Virus record (IMG/VR): IMGVR_UViG_3300036832_001178
Coordinates: 1 to 47,438 of that record
DNA length: 47,438 nt
Strand: one strand, 5' to 3'
Origin: a virus
Shown here: one piece after another, positions 30,939-37,397 of the stretch
Layout: each line of letters opens with the position of its first letter
How positions within the stretch are numbered: the first letter of the stretch is position 1
The notes under the pieces: generated by a model
The model's input: the letters and a program-made list of their open reading frames with translations, nothing else
Database searches by the model: none
What the model was told of the DNA's origin: nothing
Made by a program: the position numbers and the translations under genes

Positions 30939-31214
30939 ATGTCAATCGTTATTGAAATTATCGGGGCGGCGGACGGTAAAACACCAACCCCGCATGACCG
31001 TCGGTTTGTTGTTGAGTGGAACCCCCACACCAAAGCCGGAATATTTGAGTGTAGTTCTACCGGTGATATAAACCAAGCCAAGCAGTGGAGTACAATTAAA
31101 GAGGGGTTAGACGAATGGAATACTGTCAGTAAGGTCGAAACACACCGTTCATGGGATGGTAAGCTAAACCGACCGCTCACCGCTGTAAACATTGCCTTTG
31201 CCAACAAACCATAA
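30939..31214 (+). CDS. Small hypothetical protein
   Basis: A 91-residue protein from the ATG at 30939 (GAGGTG four bases upstream), starting MSIVIEIIGAADGK. Strands then a helix with INQAKQWSTIKEGLDEW resemble the preceding gene. Unknown function. Confidence 0.6.
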   Translation: MSIVIEIIGAADGKTPTPHDRRFVVEWNPHTKAGIFECSSTGDINQAKQWSTIKEGLDEWNTVSKVETHRSWDGKLNRPLTAVNIAFANKP

Positions 31215-31237
31215 TGCTCATCAAAGGAGCTGTTCGT

Positions 31238-31525
31238 ATGAACAAAAAACACCTATACAATCATCTAGGGCTAACCGAAAGGCGAATGAAGGTGTATGTT
31301 ACGATATGGATGGACGCCGGTATTCCTATTGTTGTGGATACTTGCGACACGCTAGAACAGGCAAAGGAAAACCAACAAAAACTATGGGATGTTTCCACAG
31401 ATACAGAAGAAGGCGAAGAACTCGAACAATTAGAATGGGAAATGGTAGCTTACGGTGGTGAATATGTATGGAAACTATTAACACCGATGGAAGGGGAATT
31501 GTACATCACTGAATACGGAAAATAA
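31238..31525 (+). CDS. Small hypothetical protein
   Basis: A 95-residue protein from the ATG at 31238 (AGGAG eight bases upstream). It has a strand-helix layout (VTIWMDAGIPIVVDTCDT, LEQAKENQQKLWDV) like its two upstream neighbours and an acidic middle. It ends the helicase operon before a strong terminator. Confidence 0.6.
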   Translation: MNKKHLYNHLGLTERRMKVYVTIWMDAGIPIVVDTCDTLEQAKENQQKLWDVSTDTEEGEELEQLEWEMVAYGGEYVWKLLTPMEGELYITEYGK

Positions 31526-31549
31526 GTCGGCTTTACAGCCACAGATTGT

Positions 31550-31582
31550 AAAAGGGCTAGGGGCGTTCCCTAGCCCTTTTTT
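31550..31582 (+). terminator. Rho-independent terminator
   Basis: AAAAGGGCTAGGG-CGTT-CCCTAGCCCTTTT with continuing T residues. It closes the helicase operon. Confidence 0.9.
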
Positions 31583-31600
31583 GTGGGCTAAGTCCTGTGG

Positions 31601-31649
31601 AATTTTTTTGAAAAAACCTTGTAAGCTTTTGATTTCATTCAGGAAAAAA
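31601..31649 (+). repeat. AT-rich repeat, copy 1
   Basis: A TTTTTTTGAAAAAACCTTG run, then TTTTGATTTCATTCAG and an A-run. It is repeated with few changes at 31866-31914; both copies are followed by CTTGAATCCG. Confidence 0.7.
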
Positions 31650-31663
31650 GATCGTTTTAGCCC

Positions 31664-31692
31664 TTGAATCCGACTTAGGGAATACCTATATC
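31664..31692 (+). promoter_or_regulatory. Sigma70-like promoter TTGAAT-17-TATATC
   Basis: TTGAAT (31664-31669), a 17-bp spacer and TATATC (31687-31692) directly after the first AT-rich repeat. It would start a transcript at about 31699 reading into the structured region. Confidence 0.55.
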
Positions 31693-31865
31693 TCCCCCGA
31701 AGGTTGCAAAGCCTTCCCCCGATTTCCCTTTGCCGGGGTTATGCCTTTGTTTTCAAAGACATAATTCCGGCCTAGGCCCAGGGGTCGGCGGTTGCCGATT
31801 CCTAGCGTTAGCTGTGGTGAAACGTGTTTGATATCAGCGGGTTACGGGTTCGACCGACTTTCGTA

Positions 31866-31914
31866 AAATTTTTTCGGAAAAACCTTGTAAACCTTTGATT
31901 TCATTCAGAAAAAA
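31866..31914 (+). repeat. AT-rich repeat, copy 2
   Basis: AATTTTTTCGGAAAAACCTTG, then CTTTGATTTCATTCAG and an A-run, followed by CTTGAATCCG at 31939-31948. The second copy lacks an equally good -10 (TCTCTAG). Confidence 0.7.
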
Positions 31915-32229
31915 CTTCAAAATAATTTTTTCCCTAGACTTGAATCCGCCGTTGCCCGTACCCATCTCTAGTGTACGGAAAGAACGGTAGAAAGGGCAAA
32001 AACGACGAAAGCTTCGCGGAACGAGTGAGCGGGCCAAGGGCCAGACGGAGCGGTTCACGCGCTAGCGTGCGTGAACCCTAGGCCACATTGCCCTTAAGCA
32101 AGGCTTTGAGTCGAACCAGTAGGGACAACGGCGATCTGCCGGTTGTGACCGCGTGAAACTCGCGGAGCAATGCCCTGCACCGGATAGCAACCTCCTTGCG
32201 CGCATCCGACAGTAGGACACAAAAACTCC

Positions 32230-32336
32230 TCCTCCTAGCATTGTTCGGCAAGCTTTCACCTCCGCGTGGTGCCGAACGGGTAACGCTAACGAAAGCACGG
32301 TAGCGATTTTGCTACCACATTGATTTTCTAGGAGGA
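32230..32336 (+). promoter_or_regulatory. Leader of the 32341 gene with internal anti-Shine-Dalgarno and class I element
   Basis: TCCTCCTAG at 32230-32238 is the exact complement of CTAGGAGGA at 32328-32336, the ribosome site of the gene. Between them lie the class I element (GTTCGGC/GCCGAAC, 32243-32277, with GCTTTC pairing to GAAAGC at 32291) and a GGTAGC/GCTACC hairpin. The leader can therefore fold so that translation is blocked or open. Confidence 0.5.
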
Positions 32337-32340
32337 AGTT

Positions 32341-32685
32341 ATGACTCAGGTTTACAAAAACCGCTACCACCGGGCCGCTCGCGTTATCAACAATTCGTTG
32401 AACCGGACGGGCCGGTTGCCTACCGAAGCGCGGCTGGTTTCGCGTTGCGGTTTCGGTGCGCCGACGGCGCGGTACATTCTGATGGCATGGCGTGCGTATT
32501 GCGGAACCGACACGGTTACGGAATCGCCTAACCGCTATCAGCGTGCCGCATGGTGCATCAGCCGTTCGCTGAAACGGAACGGCAAGTTGCCGACAGCCGA
32601 TCATGTCGCGCAACAGTGCGCCCTTAGCGAGAACATCGCTACGGCCACCCTGGCGGCTTGGGAAGCTTTTTCCCAAGCCGCATAA
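32341..32685 (+). CDS. Tandem NRY-domain protein
   Basis: The 114-residue protein consists of two copies of one helical repeat: NRYHRAARVINNSLNRTGRL followed by ARYILMAWRA, then NRYQRAAWCISRSLKRNGKL followed by ATATLAAWEA. The same unit is found once at the C-termini of the proteins at 13607 and 32799. The basic, helix-turn-helix-like repeat suggests nucleic-acid binding (inference). It has the strong CTAGGAGGA ribosome site and the most elaborate leader in the window. Confidence 0.7.
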   Translation: MTQVYKNRYHRAARVINNSLNRTGRLPTEARLVSRCGFGAPTARYILMAWRAYCGTDTVTESPNRYQRAAWCISRSLKRNGKLPTADHVAQQCALSENIATATLAAWEAFSQAA

Positions 32686-32710
32686 CTACCCGCACCCGCC
32701 TGGGTGCGGT

Positions 32711-32766
32711 GCCTGACGTGCTTTCACCTCCGCGTGGTGTCGGGCGGGTAACGCCAACGAAAGCAC
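32711..32766 (+). promoter_or_regulatory. Class I structured leader, copy 2
   Basis: GCCTGAC/GTCGGGC forms the outer stem; inside it CTTTCACCTCC is followed by CGTGGT, and GTGCTTTC pairs with the later GAAAGCAC. The core is nearly identical to copies at 32243 and 33557 while the outer stem changes on both sides. Confidence 0.6.
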
Positions 32767-32798
32767 CTAACCTCAATATTCTAGGAGGAGTTAAGCGT

Positions 32799-33491
32799 AT
32801 GGCTAAGATTAATGACACTGCGGACAAGTACCTGATCGAGAACAGCCGGGACGATCTTCGGTCTGTGATCGATAAGTACGGGTTTTCAGTCAGTTACAAC
32901 GGCAAATCGTTTCTGGTAGCCGATCCGGTTATCCAGGCCGTTGACGGCAAAAGTGCCGGGAAGCACACTGGAAAGGATTTGGATACGCTGTTGCAAAATG
33001 CGGTTGACGATCGCATCGTGTTCGACAGCAACCCGAAGCCGGTTCAGGGTGCCGAGGTGACAGATGCGGAACCGATCCCGGTTACGGAACCGGAGCCGCA
33101 GCCGGAACCGGTGACACTCCCGGTGGTGACAGATACCGATCCGCAACCCGAGCCGGAAGGCGAAACGGTTACGGAGACGCCTGAAAAGAAAGGCGACTTG
33201 TCCGGTGACATCGAACTCGATGATACCGGCAAGCGGCTCCGTAAGCCAAAGGTGGTGAAGGAGCCGCGCGAGCCGAAGGCAAACCGCTATGAACGCACTT
33301 CCAACCTGCTACTCGGCAACTTGTCGATTAGTTCGGCTGAGGTGTCGGAGAAGGCTCCCATGAGCCCTTCGATGGCGGTCTTCTGCATCGAAGCCTTTAG
33401 GGGCATTACGAAGTCCTTACTCGAGGCGGGTATCATTCCCAAAAACAAGGCGGCACTTGTCACCGTTCCGCCAAAGCCTAGCAAAAAGTAA
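32799..33491 (+). CDS. Protein with acidic Pro/Glu/Val linker and C-terminal NRY domain
   Basis: From the ATG at 32799 (CTAGGAGGAG upstream) the 230-residue protein has an N-terminal domain (YLIENSRDDLRSVIDKYG), a Glu/Pro/Val/Thr-rich linker (residues about 85-145, PVTEPEPQPEPVTLP), a basic patch and a C-terminal NRY domain (NRYERTSNLLLGNLSISSAE, MAVFCIEAFRG). It resembles the protein at 13607 in overall plan, so the two may be functional counterparts on the two arms. Function unknown. Confidence 0.65.
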   Translation: MAKINDTADKYLIENSRDDLRSVIDKYGFSVSYNGKSFLVADPVIQAVDGKSAGKHTGKDLDTLLQNAVDDRIVFDSNPKPVQGAEVTDAEPIPVTEPEPQPEPVTLPVVTDTDPQPEPEGETVTETPEKKGDLSGDIELDDTGKRLRKPKVVKEPREPKANRYERTSNLLLGNLSISSAEVSEKAPMSPSMAVFCIEAFRGITKSLLEAGIIPKNKAALVTVPPKPSKK

Positions 33492-33506
33492 CACTCTCCG
33501 CTAGGT

Positions 33507-33514
33507 GCGTATAC
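33507..33514 (+). promoter_or_regulatory. CGTATA motif before a terminator
   Basis: GCGTATACTT on the plus strand, 15 nt after the stop at 33491 and just ahead of a terminator. It may be a promoter whose transcript is attenuated. Confidence 0.3.
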
Positions 33515-33519
33515 TTACA

Positions 33520-33556
33520 CAAGTGAAGGGATTTTTGGTTCCTTCACTTGTTTTTG
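33520..33556 (+). terminator. Rho-independent terminator
   Basis: CAAGTGAAGG (33520-33529) and CCTTCACTTG (33541-33550) form a 10-bp stem followed by TTTTTG. It lies between the 32799 gene and the class I element before the DUF932 gene. Confidence 0.85.
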
Positions 33557-33609
33557 TCCGACAAGCTTTCACCTCCACGTGGTGTCGGATGGGTAATGCC
33601 AACGAAAGC
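33557..33609 (+). promoter_or_regulatory. Class I structured leader, copy 3
   Basis: TCCGAC/GTCGGA is the outer stem; AAGCTTTCACCTCC, CGTGGT and GGGTAATGCCAACGAAAGC form the conserved core. The internal CACCTCC mimics the 16S anti-Shine-Dalgarno sequence and could pair with the downstream CTAGGAGG. Confidence 0.6.
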
Positions 33610-33649
33610 ACACTTGTAACCCTTTGATCCTCTAGGAGGAGTTAAAGCT

Positions 33650-34669
33650 ATGGATGCTGTTGAAACGATGGCCTATCGTGCGGACGGCGGGTTGCCCTGG
33701 CACGGTTTAGGTGAGCCGGTTTCCAACGACATTTCAGTTGATGAGATGTTGAAGGTTGCGGATCTTGACTGGACTGTCAGTAAGCGGCCCTTGTACTTCC
33801 GTAAGCAAACGGAAGGTGAGAAGATCGCGATGCGTATCGCACCCGGTGAATACGGGTTGGTACGTGACACGGACGAAGCCTTTTTTGACACGGTGGGCGA
33901 AAACTGGACGCCGACACAAAACCGCGATGCGGTTGAGTTCTTCACTCGTTTTGTGAAGGCTGGTGACATGCAGATGGAAACGATGGGTTCGCTGAAAGGC
34001 GGTCGTTTCATCTGGGCGCTCGCCCGTATCGGCGAAAGCTTTAAAATCGGTAACGGGATCGATGAAACCCGTGCCTATCTGTTGCTATCTTCACCGCACC
34101 AGTTCGGGTTTAGCCTTACGGCTGCACTTACACCGGTTCGCGTTGTTTGCTGGAACACCATCACCGCCGCGCTTGGACACAGACTCGACGGTAAGAACAA
34201 GGGTGGTGCCACTTTCCGCATGACACACGCGCGCGCCTTCGACGACGACATGAAGGCAAAGGCGGAACAGGCACTCGGCCTCGCACACGCTGAAATGCAG
34301 ACGTTTTCGCACACTGCGGAAATGTTAAGCGGTGTCGGCGCTAAGGTGTCGGACGTCATGGATTACTATCATGATGTTATGCAGATTGAGCGCGAGCAGC
34401 CGGATCCCGAAGGTGAGGATACGGAAGTGAAGATCAACTCTACCATCAAGCGGTTTGCTGACAGCTTGACTTTCGCACCGGGGCAAGACATCCCGACAGC
34501 GAAGGGAACCTGGTGGGGTGCGTTCAACTCGGTTACCTACACTGTCGATCACGAGCTGTGCCTCACCAGTGACACACGGCTGCACTCGGCATGGTACGGT
34601 TACGGTGCAGGCCTCAAGCGGCGCGCACTGGAACTGGCGGTTAATTACGCCGAGAAGGTTGCGGCGTAA
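33650..34669 (+). CDS. DUF932-family phage/plasmid-like protein
   Basis: The 339-residue protein matches the DUF932/TIGR03299 pattern: PWHGLGEPV near the start, DEMLKVADLDWTVSKRPL, VGENWTPTQNRDAVEFF, then RVVCWNTITAAL and a C-terminal segment with AFNSVTYTVDHEL. The family is common in phages and plasmids; its function is unknown. It has a class I leader and the strong ribosome site CTAGGAGGAG. Confidence 0.8.
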   Translation: MDAVETMAYRADGGLPWHGLGEPVSNDISVDEMLKVADLDWTVSKRPLYFRKQTEGEKIAMRIAPGEYGLVRDTDEAFFDTVGENWTPTQNRDAVEFFTRFVKAGDMQMETMGSLKGGRFIWALARIGESFKIGNGIDETRAYLLLSSPHQFGFSLTAALTPVRVVCWNTITAALGHRLDGKNKGGATFRMTHARAFDDDMKAKAEQALGLAHAEMQTFSHTAEMLSGVGAKVSDVMDYYHDVMQIEREQPDPEGEDTEVKINSTIKRFADSLTFAPGQDIPTAKGTWWGAFNSVTYTVDHELCLTSDTRLHSAWYGYGAGLKRRALELAVNYAEKVAA

Positions 34670-34674
34670 GACTT

Positions 34675-34750
34675 ACACAGAGGGCACCCGTTAAAAAACG
34701 GGTGTAATGTGGCAGCACGGTTCCCAAGCCCGTGCAACCTAACCCCACAT
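34675..34750 (+). promoter_or_regulatory. Class III structured leader, copy 1
   Basis: CACA/TGTG closes a hairpin CACCCGTT/AACGGGTG with a GAGG bulge; a second hairpin is GCACGG-TTCCCAAG-CCCGTGC. TGTGG can alternatively pair with CCACA (34745-34749) next to the ribosome site. Both stems covary with the copy at 35359. Confidence 0.55.
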
Positions 34751-34766
34751 TTCTAGGAGGAGTGTT

Positions 34767-35348
34767 ATGAAATCACTAACTGTTGGAATCGCGTTTCTTA
34801 CACTGATCGCTACCCCAGCACTTGCTGATACATGCGGCCTCGAGCCACAATGTCAACATCCCGATGTTCAATGGCACGGTGAAACCTGGCCAGCGGTTAA
34901 CGGGAAGTGCCCCGAGATTGCTTTAAGGTTTGGCGCGATATTGGACAAAGATATGATTTGTCGAATCGACAACTCACAGGCTACTGAAGCTGAAGACGAA
35001 GGCGAGACAAAAACTGTAACTGCGCCAACCGTCAACAACAACTCAGCTTCACACCCAGGTTACCCAACAATTGTCAATGGTATAAAGCTGGGCTGGGCGG
35101 GACTTACTGATTCCGAAACACTGTGTCTGTATGTCAACGGTCCAATATTTACTGATCACGATCTGATTCAAACCTGCAACGTACCTGAGGAACGCTACGG
35201 CAAAGCAATGGACTTGCTGATTTTACGGTATCGCAAATCCGGTAGAAATGGTATCCCTTGGGTAGATGATCACTGTCACGCCGAAACAGCAATGCCGCGT
35301 AACAAGTGGGTTTGCACCGAGGGTGATGTAACCTGGGAATGGCATTAA
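34767..35348 (+). CDS. Exported Cys-rich protein with signal peptide
   Basis: The 193-residue protein begins MKSLTVGIAFLTLIATPALA, a textbook Sec signal peptide with likely cleavage after ALA (residue 20). The mature part contains eight or more cysteines (CGLEPQC, CPEIALRF, CLYVNG, CHAET) suited to disulfides in the periplasm. Base composition is similar to neighbours. No family recognised. A role in changing the host envelope or excluding other phages is possible (inference). Confidence 0.65.
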   Translation: MKSLTVGIAFLTLIATPALADTCGLEPQCQHPDVQWHGETWPAVNGKCPEIALRFGAILDKDMICRIDNSQATEAEDEGETKTVTAPTVNNNSASHPGYPTIVNGIKLGWAGLTDSETLCLYVNGPIFTDHDLIQTCNVPEERYGKAMDLLILRYRKSGRNGIPWVDDHCHAETAMPRNKWVCTEGDVTWEWH

Positions 35349-35358
35349 ACAAACATAA

Positions 35359-35420
35359 CGCAGAGGACACTGGTGTAACAACACCAGTGTAATGCGGCTG
35401 ACTGGTTCCAAGCCCAGTCA
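35359..35420 (+). promoter_or_regulatory. Class III structured leader, copy 2
   Basis: CGCA/TGCG, ACACTGGTGT/ACACCAGTGT and TGACTGG-TTCCAAG-CCCAGTCA replace the corresponding stems of copy 1, keeping pairing while the bases differ. GAGG, TAATG and GGTTCC-AAGCCC are conserved. Confidence 0.55.
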
Positions 35421-35444
35421 AATGCTATCTAGGAGGAGTGTAAC

Positions 35445-35765
35445 ATGGATCCACTACGGCAACGTATGGACGAATCGGAACGCGCATGTATCGAAGCCGG
35501 TATTCCGCCGTTCAGTCGTATTCACCAAATGCGGGCACGTGGTATGTCGGATGACGCAATCATTGCACAACTTGTTATGGCACCCGCTTTACAAAGCGGG
35601 TTAATCGATTGCGCCATTCACGGTGTTCTCAAACACAGTTTCGAGGCCATCGTTCTTGAGTTTCCCAATCGCTTCACCACAGCCTGTCAACGGGGTGCAA
35701 AGGTAAAACTGCACTTCGTAAGGTCTTTGGATCAAGCGCAACTTAGAGAGTTACGCGTACAGTAA
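35445..35765 (+). CDS. Small hypothetical protein
   Basis: The 106-residue protein is mainly helical (GMSDDAIIAQLVMAPALQ) and starts with the strong ribosome site preceded by a class III leader. No family recognised. Confidence 0.6.
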   Translation: MDPLRQRMDESERACIEAGIPPFSRIHQMRARGMSDDAIIAQLVMAPALQSGLIDCAIHGVLKHSFEAIVLEFPNRFTTACQRGAKVKLHFVRSLDQAQLRELRVQ

Positions 35766-35828
35766 AGCCTTGCGGCAAGTCCATCAGGTAATACTGGTGG
35801 ACTTAGCGCAGTGCTTTACCCGCACTGC
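35762..35828 (+). promoter_or_regulatory. Class II pseudoknot leader, copy 1
   Basis: GTAAAGC at the 5' end can pair with the GCTTTAC loop of hairpin GCAGTGC/GCACTGC. Between them lies TTGCGGC and the hairpin AAGTCCATCAG/CTGGTGGACTT. The arrangement recurs at 36569, 37949 and 38302. Confidence 0.65.
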
Positions 35829-35860
35829 ATCTAGGAGGAGTGAAGAAAGGAGTTAAGATT

Positions 35861-36091
35861 ATGGCTTTGACAAGTGCAATCCACTTCAGGCTTGCCAACG
35901 ACTGGCGTGCGCGTGAAGGTGCCGAAGTCATGTTGTCCGACATTAAGGACGACTTGAACAAGCACATCGCTTTCGCGCGCGATAACCTGAAGTCGGCAAA
36001 GAACAACAGCGATAGGGTAGCTGCGGCTGGTAGCGTCAAGGCACTAGTCGAGTTCAAGGAATACCTTGATCGCATTGTTGTTGTGGAGTGA
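35861..36091 (+). CDS. Small helical protein
   Basis: The 76-residue protein starts at the ATG at 35861 (AGGAG eight bases upstream; a GTG seven codons earlier overlaps the other ribosome site). It is almost entirely helical (MLSDIKDDLNKHIAFARDNL). Unknown function. It is the first of four tightly packed genes. Confidence 0.6.
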   Translation: MALTSAIHFRLANDWRAREGAEVMLSDIKDDLNKHIAFARDNLKSAKNNSDRVAAAGSVKALVEFKEYLDRIVVVE

Positions 36092-36094
36092 CAG

Positions 36095-36172
36095 ATGAGA
36101 CTTATCTGTCTACTCATAACAGTAGCCGCCTCTTTGGCGCTGCTGTTCCGAATGTTCCCCGTTCACGCCTAA
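36095..36172 (+). CDS. Tiny membrane peptide (25 aa)
   Basis: ATG at 36095, three bases after the previous stop with GGAG six bases upstream, opens a 25-residue hydrophobic peptide (MRLICLLITVAASLALLF...) ending PVHA. Its stop overlaps the next ATG (TAATG). The arrangement of a signal-like peptide followed by a second membrane protein resembles small lysis or membrane gene pairs, but no motif proves that. Confidence 0.5.
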   Translation: MRLICLLITVAASLALLFRMFPVHA

Positions 36173-36315
36173 TGACACTCTTGTGGTTGTTAGGTGAAGT
36201 AGTGGTAGCAATAGCCGGTGTGTTTCTGTGGTTCTTTCTTGTGTATATCACAGTACGCATCGGCGCTACCGCTTACTTCAGGACAAGGGACGATTGGGAA
36301 AGGAAAAAGCGGTAA
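36172..36315 (+). CDS. Small membrane protein
   Basis: From the ATG at 36172 the 47-residue protein is one long hydrophobic helix (LLGEVVVAIAGVFLWFFLV) with a basic tail (DDWERKKR). A longer frame from GTG at 36088 overlaps the tiny peptide and is less likely. TAATG couplings join it to both neighbours. Unknown function. Confidence 0.55.
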   Translation: MTLLWLLGEVVVAIAGVFLWFFLVYITVRIGATAYFRTRDDWERKKR

Positions 36316-36569
36316 TGTTTACCCCGATGAATGAATCGCAGACAAAGCGGTTGCACTTCCAAGATCATGAAGTGCAATGGGTACAAGGTGAAACACGCCG
36401 TGGCCCTGGTTGGCACGGTATCGTAGAAATCGCAGGTAAGATGTACAACGTGTACGGACTTAACTGCGGTAGTGAAGCGTGTTTTTGCGATGCGTATATC
36501 GTAGAAATAAGCAAAGCATCACGTCGGAAGTCTGTACCGTACATCCCAGATGGACGGAAGTACCCTTAG
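36315..36569 (+). CDS. Small hypothetical protein
   Basis: The 84-residue protein starts at 36315 by TAATG overlap. It has a compact beta-like region (GPGWHGIVEIAGKMYNVYG) and CGSEACFC. It may bind metal through these cysteines. Not recognised. Confidence 0.55.
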   Translation: MFTPMNESQTKRLHFQDHEVQWVQGETRRGPGWHGIVEIAGKMYNVYGLNCGSEACFCDAYIVEISKASRRKSVPYIPDGRKYP

Positions 36570-36627
36570 AAGTATTGCGGCAGTGACATCCTACGGGGTG
36601 TCACTAGCGCAGCACTTCCACAGCTGC
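36569..36627 (+). promoter_or_regulatory. Class II pseudoknot leader, copy 2
   Basis: GAAGT pairs with ACTTC in the loop of GCAGC/GCTGC; hairpin AGTGACATCC/GGGGTGTCACT replaces AAGTCCA/TGGACTT of the other copies with compensating changes. Confidence 0.65.
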
Positions 36628-36644
36628 ATATCTAGGAGGAGTTT

Positions 36645-36854
36645 ATGAAGATCACCAAGACATCAATCCTATCCGGCAAGGAACACACGATGGACCTGCC
36701 GGTGACACAGGAACAGATCGACACTTACAACAAAGGTGCATTGGTGCAGCGCGCCTTTCCGCACCTATCAGCGGAAGAGCGTGAGTTTCTTTTGACTGGT
36801 ATCACACCAGCCGAGTGGAACAAAGCCTTTCCGCCTGATGAAGACGAGTATTGA
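36645..36854 (+). CDS. Small conserved phage protein
   Basis: The 69-residue protein reads MKITKTSILSGKEHTMDLPV with RAFPHLSAEEREFLLTGIT near the end, a pattern I recall from small uncharacterised proteins of many tailed phages. Function unknown. It has a class II leader and the strong ribosome site, and is followed by a terminator. Confidence 0.65.
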   Translation: MKITKTSILSGKEHTMDLPVTQEQIDTYNKGALVQRAFPHLSAEEREFLLTGITPAEWNKAFPPDEDEY

Positions 36855-36875
36855 TTCCCCAATGAAACAATCTGT

Positions 36876-36911
36876 TGAAGCCTAGCGCGCAATGTGCTAG
36901 GCTTCTTTTTT
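36876..36911 (+). terminator. Rho-independent terminator
   Basis: GAAGCCTAGC and GCTAGGCTTC form a 10-bp stem around GCGCAATGT, followed by TTTTTT. Confidence 0.9.
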
Positions 36912-36928
36912 CTAAGGAAATCAGTGCC

Positions 36929-37174
36929 TTGGCGAACAAAAACAAAGAACGTATTCGGCAATGGACAGAAGATCATGTGGCTAATGCTGATTACTTTGTT
37001 ATCCGCATGTTTTTAGGCCGTGGTGAATACGACATCGTAACCGCAAAGACTTTGCGAGAAGCGAGACAAGCGAAACGTGATATGATCGAGAAGTGGAAGG
37101 GACAGGATTACGGGCATCGACCCGCGATCTATGTTGTCACCAAAGGTATTCCGCTTACCGTTCATGTCGAATAG
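36929..37174 (+). CDS. Small hypothetical protein with TTG start
   Basis: The frame opens upstream inside the terminator, so the TTG at 36929 (AAGGA ten bases upstream) is the likely start, giving 81 residues. It has GEYDIVTAKTLREARQAKRD and RPAIYVVTKGI, a strand-helix-strand arrangement. Unknown function. Confidence 0.5.
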   Translation: MANKNKERIRQWTEDHVANADYFVIRMFLGRGEYDIVTAKTLREARQAKRDMIEKWKGQDYGHRPAIYVVTKGIPLTVHVE

Positions 37175-37186
37175 AAAGTATCGGAA

Positions 37187-37384
37187 ATGGCCGAAGTAAC
37201 ACTCGATACATTGCACGACGATATAATGGCGATACGTATCGACATTATTCGTCTTGAAGCCAAGATCGATAGTAAGCCGTCAATCATGGCCATGTTCACC
37301 GGTATCTTTATCGTTGTCTTTGGCATGGCGAGTGTCATCGGAACTACAATCAGTGTTCTCGCTGCCTTACACGTATTCAAGTAA
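37187..37384 (+). CDS. Small coiled-coil/membrane protein
   Basis: The 65-residue protein has an N-terminal amphipathic helix (LHDDIMAIRIDIIRLEAKID) and a hydrophobic helix (MFTGIFIVVFGMASVI). This is the layout of XhlA-like or holin-accessory proteins, but it could equally be another membrane anchor. Start by ATG at 37187. Confidence 0.5.
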   Translation: MAEVTLDTLHDDIMAIRIDIIRLEAKIDSKPSIMAMFTGIFIVVFGMASVIGTTISVLAALHVFK

Positions 37385-37397
37385 AGGAGTGTCGATT

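Larger units (their letters stand above)
31590..32240 (+). ncRNA. Noncoding region with high RNA folding potential
   Basis: About 650 bp have no credible gene but many perfect hairpins, including TTATG-C-CTTTG-TTTT-CAAAG-A-CATAA (31739-31764), TCGGC/GCCGA near 31785, GGTTCACGC/GCGTGAACC (32052-32077) and a long-range AAGGGCAA/TTGCCCTT pair (31992-31999 with 32088-32095). Two copies of a control module, at 31601-31672 and 31866-31948, each precede one structured stretch, suggesting two tandem noncoding transcripts. Confidence 0.45.

Noticed and set aside
31840-31870. GGTTCGACC resembling a tRNA T-arm
   Set aside because: Flanking bases do not pair as a five-base T-stem and no acceptor or anticodon stem fits. 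I found no tRNA in the window.
32062-32676. 204-codon minus-strand frame
   Set aside because: It crosses the structured leader and lies opposite the tandem NRY gene; no ribosome site, no domain, odd composition.
32252-33609. Class I leader as a known glutamine-type riboswitch
   Set aside because: The order of CTTTCACC, hairpin and GAAAGC is reminiscent, but the conserved glutamine core (GGACGGAAGUAGG-like) is absent, so no ligand is claimed.
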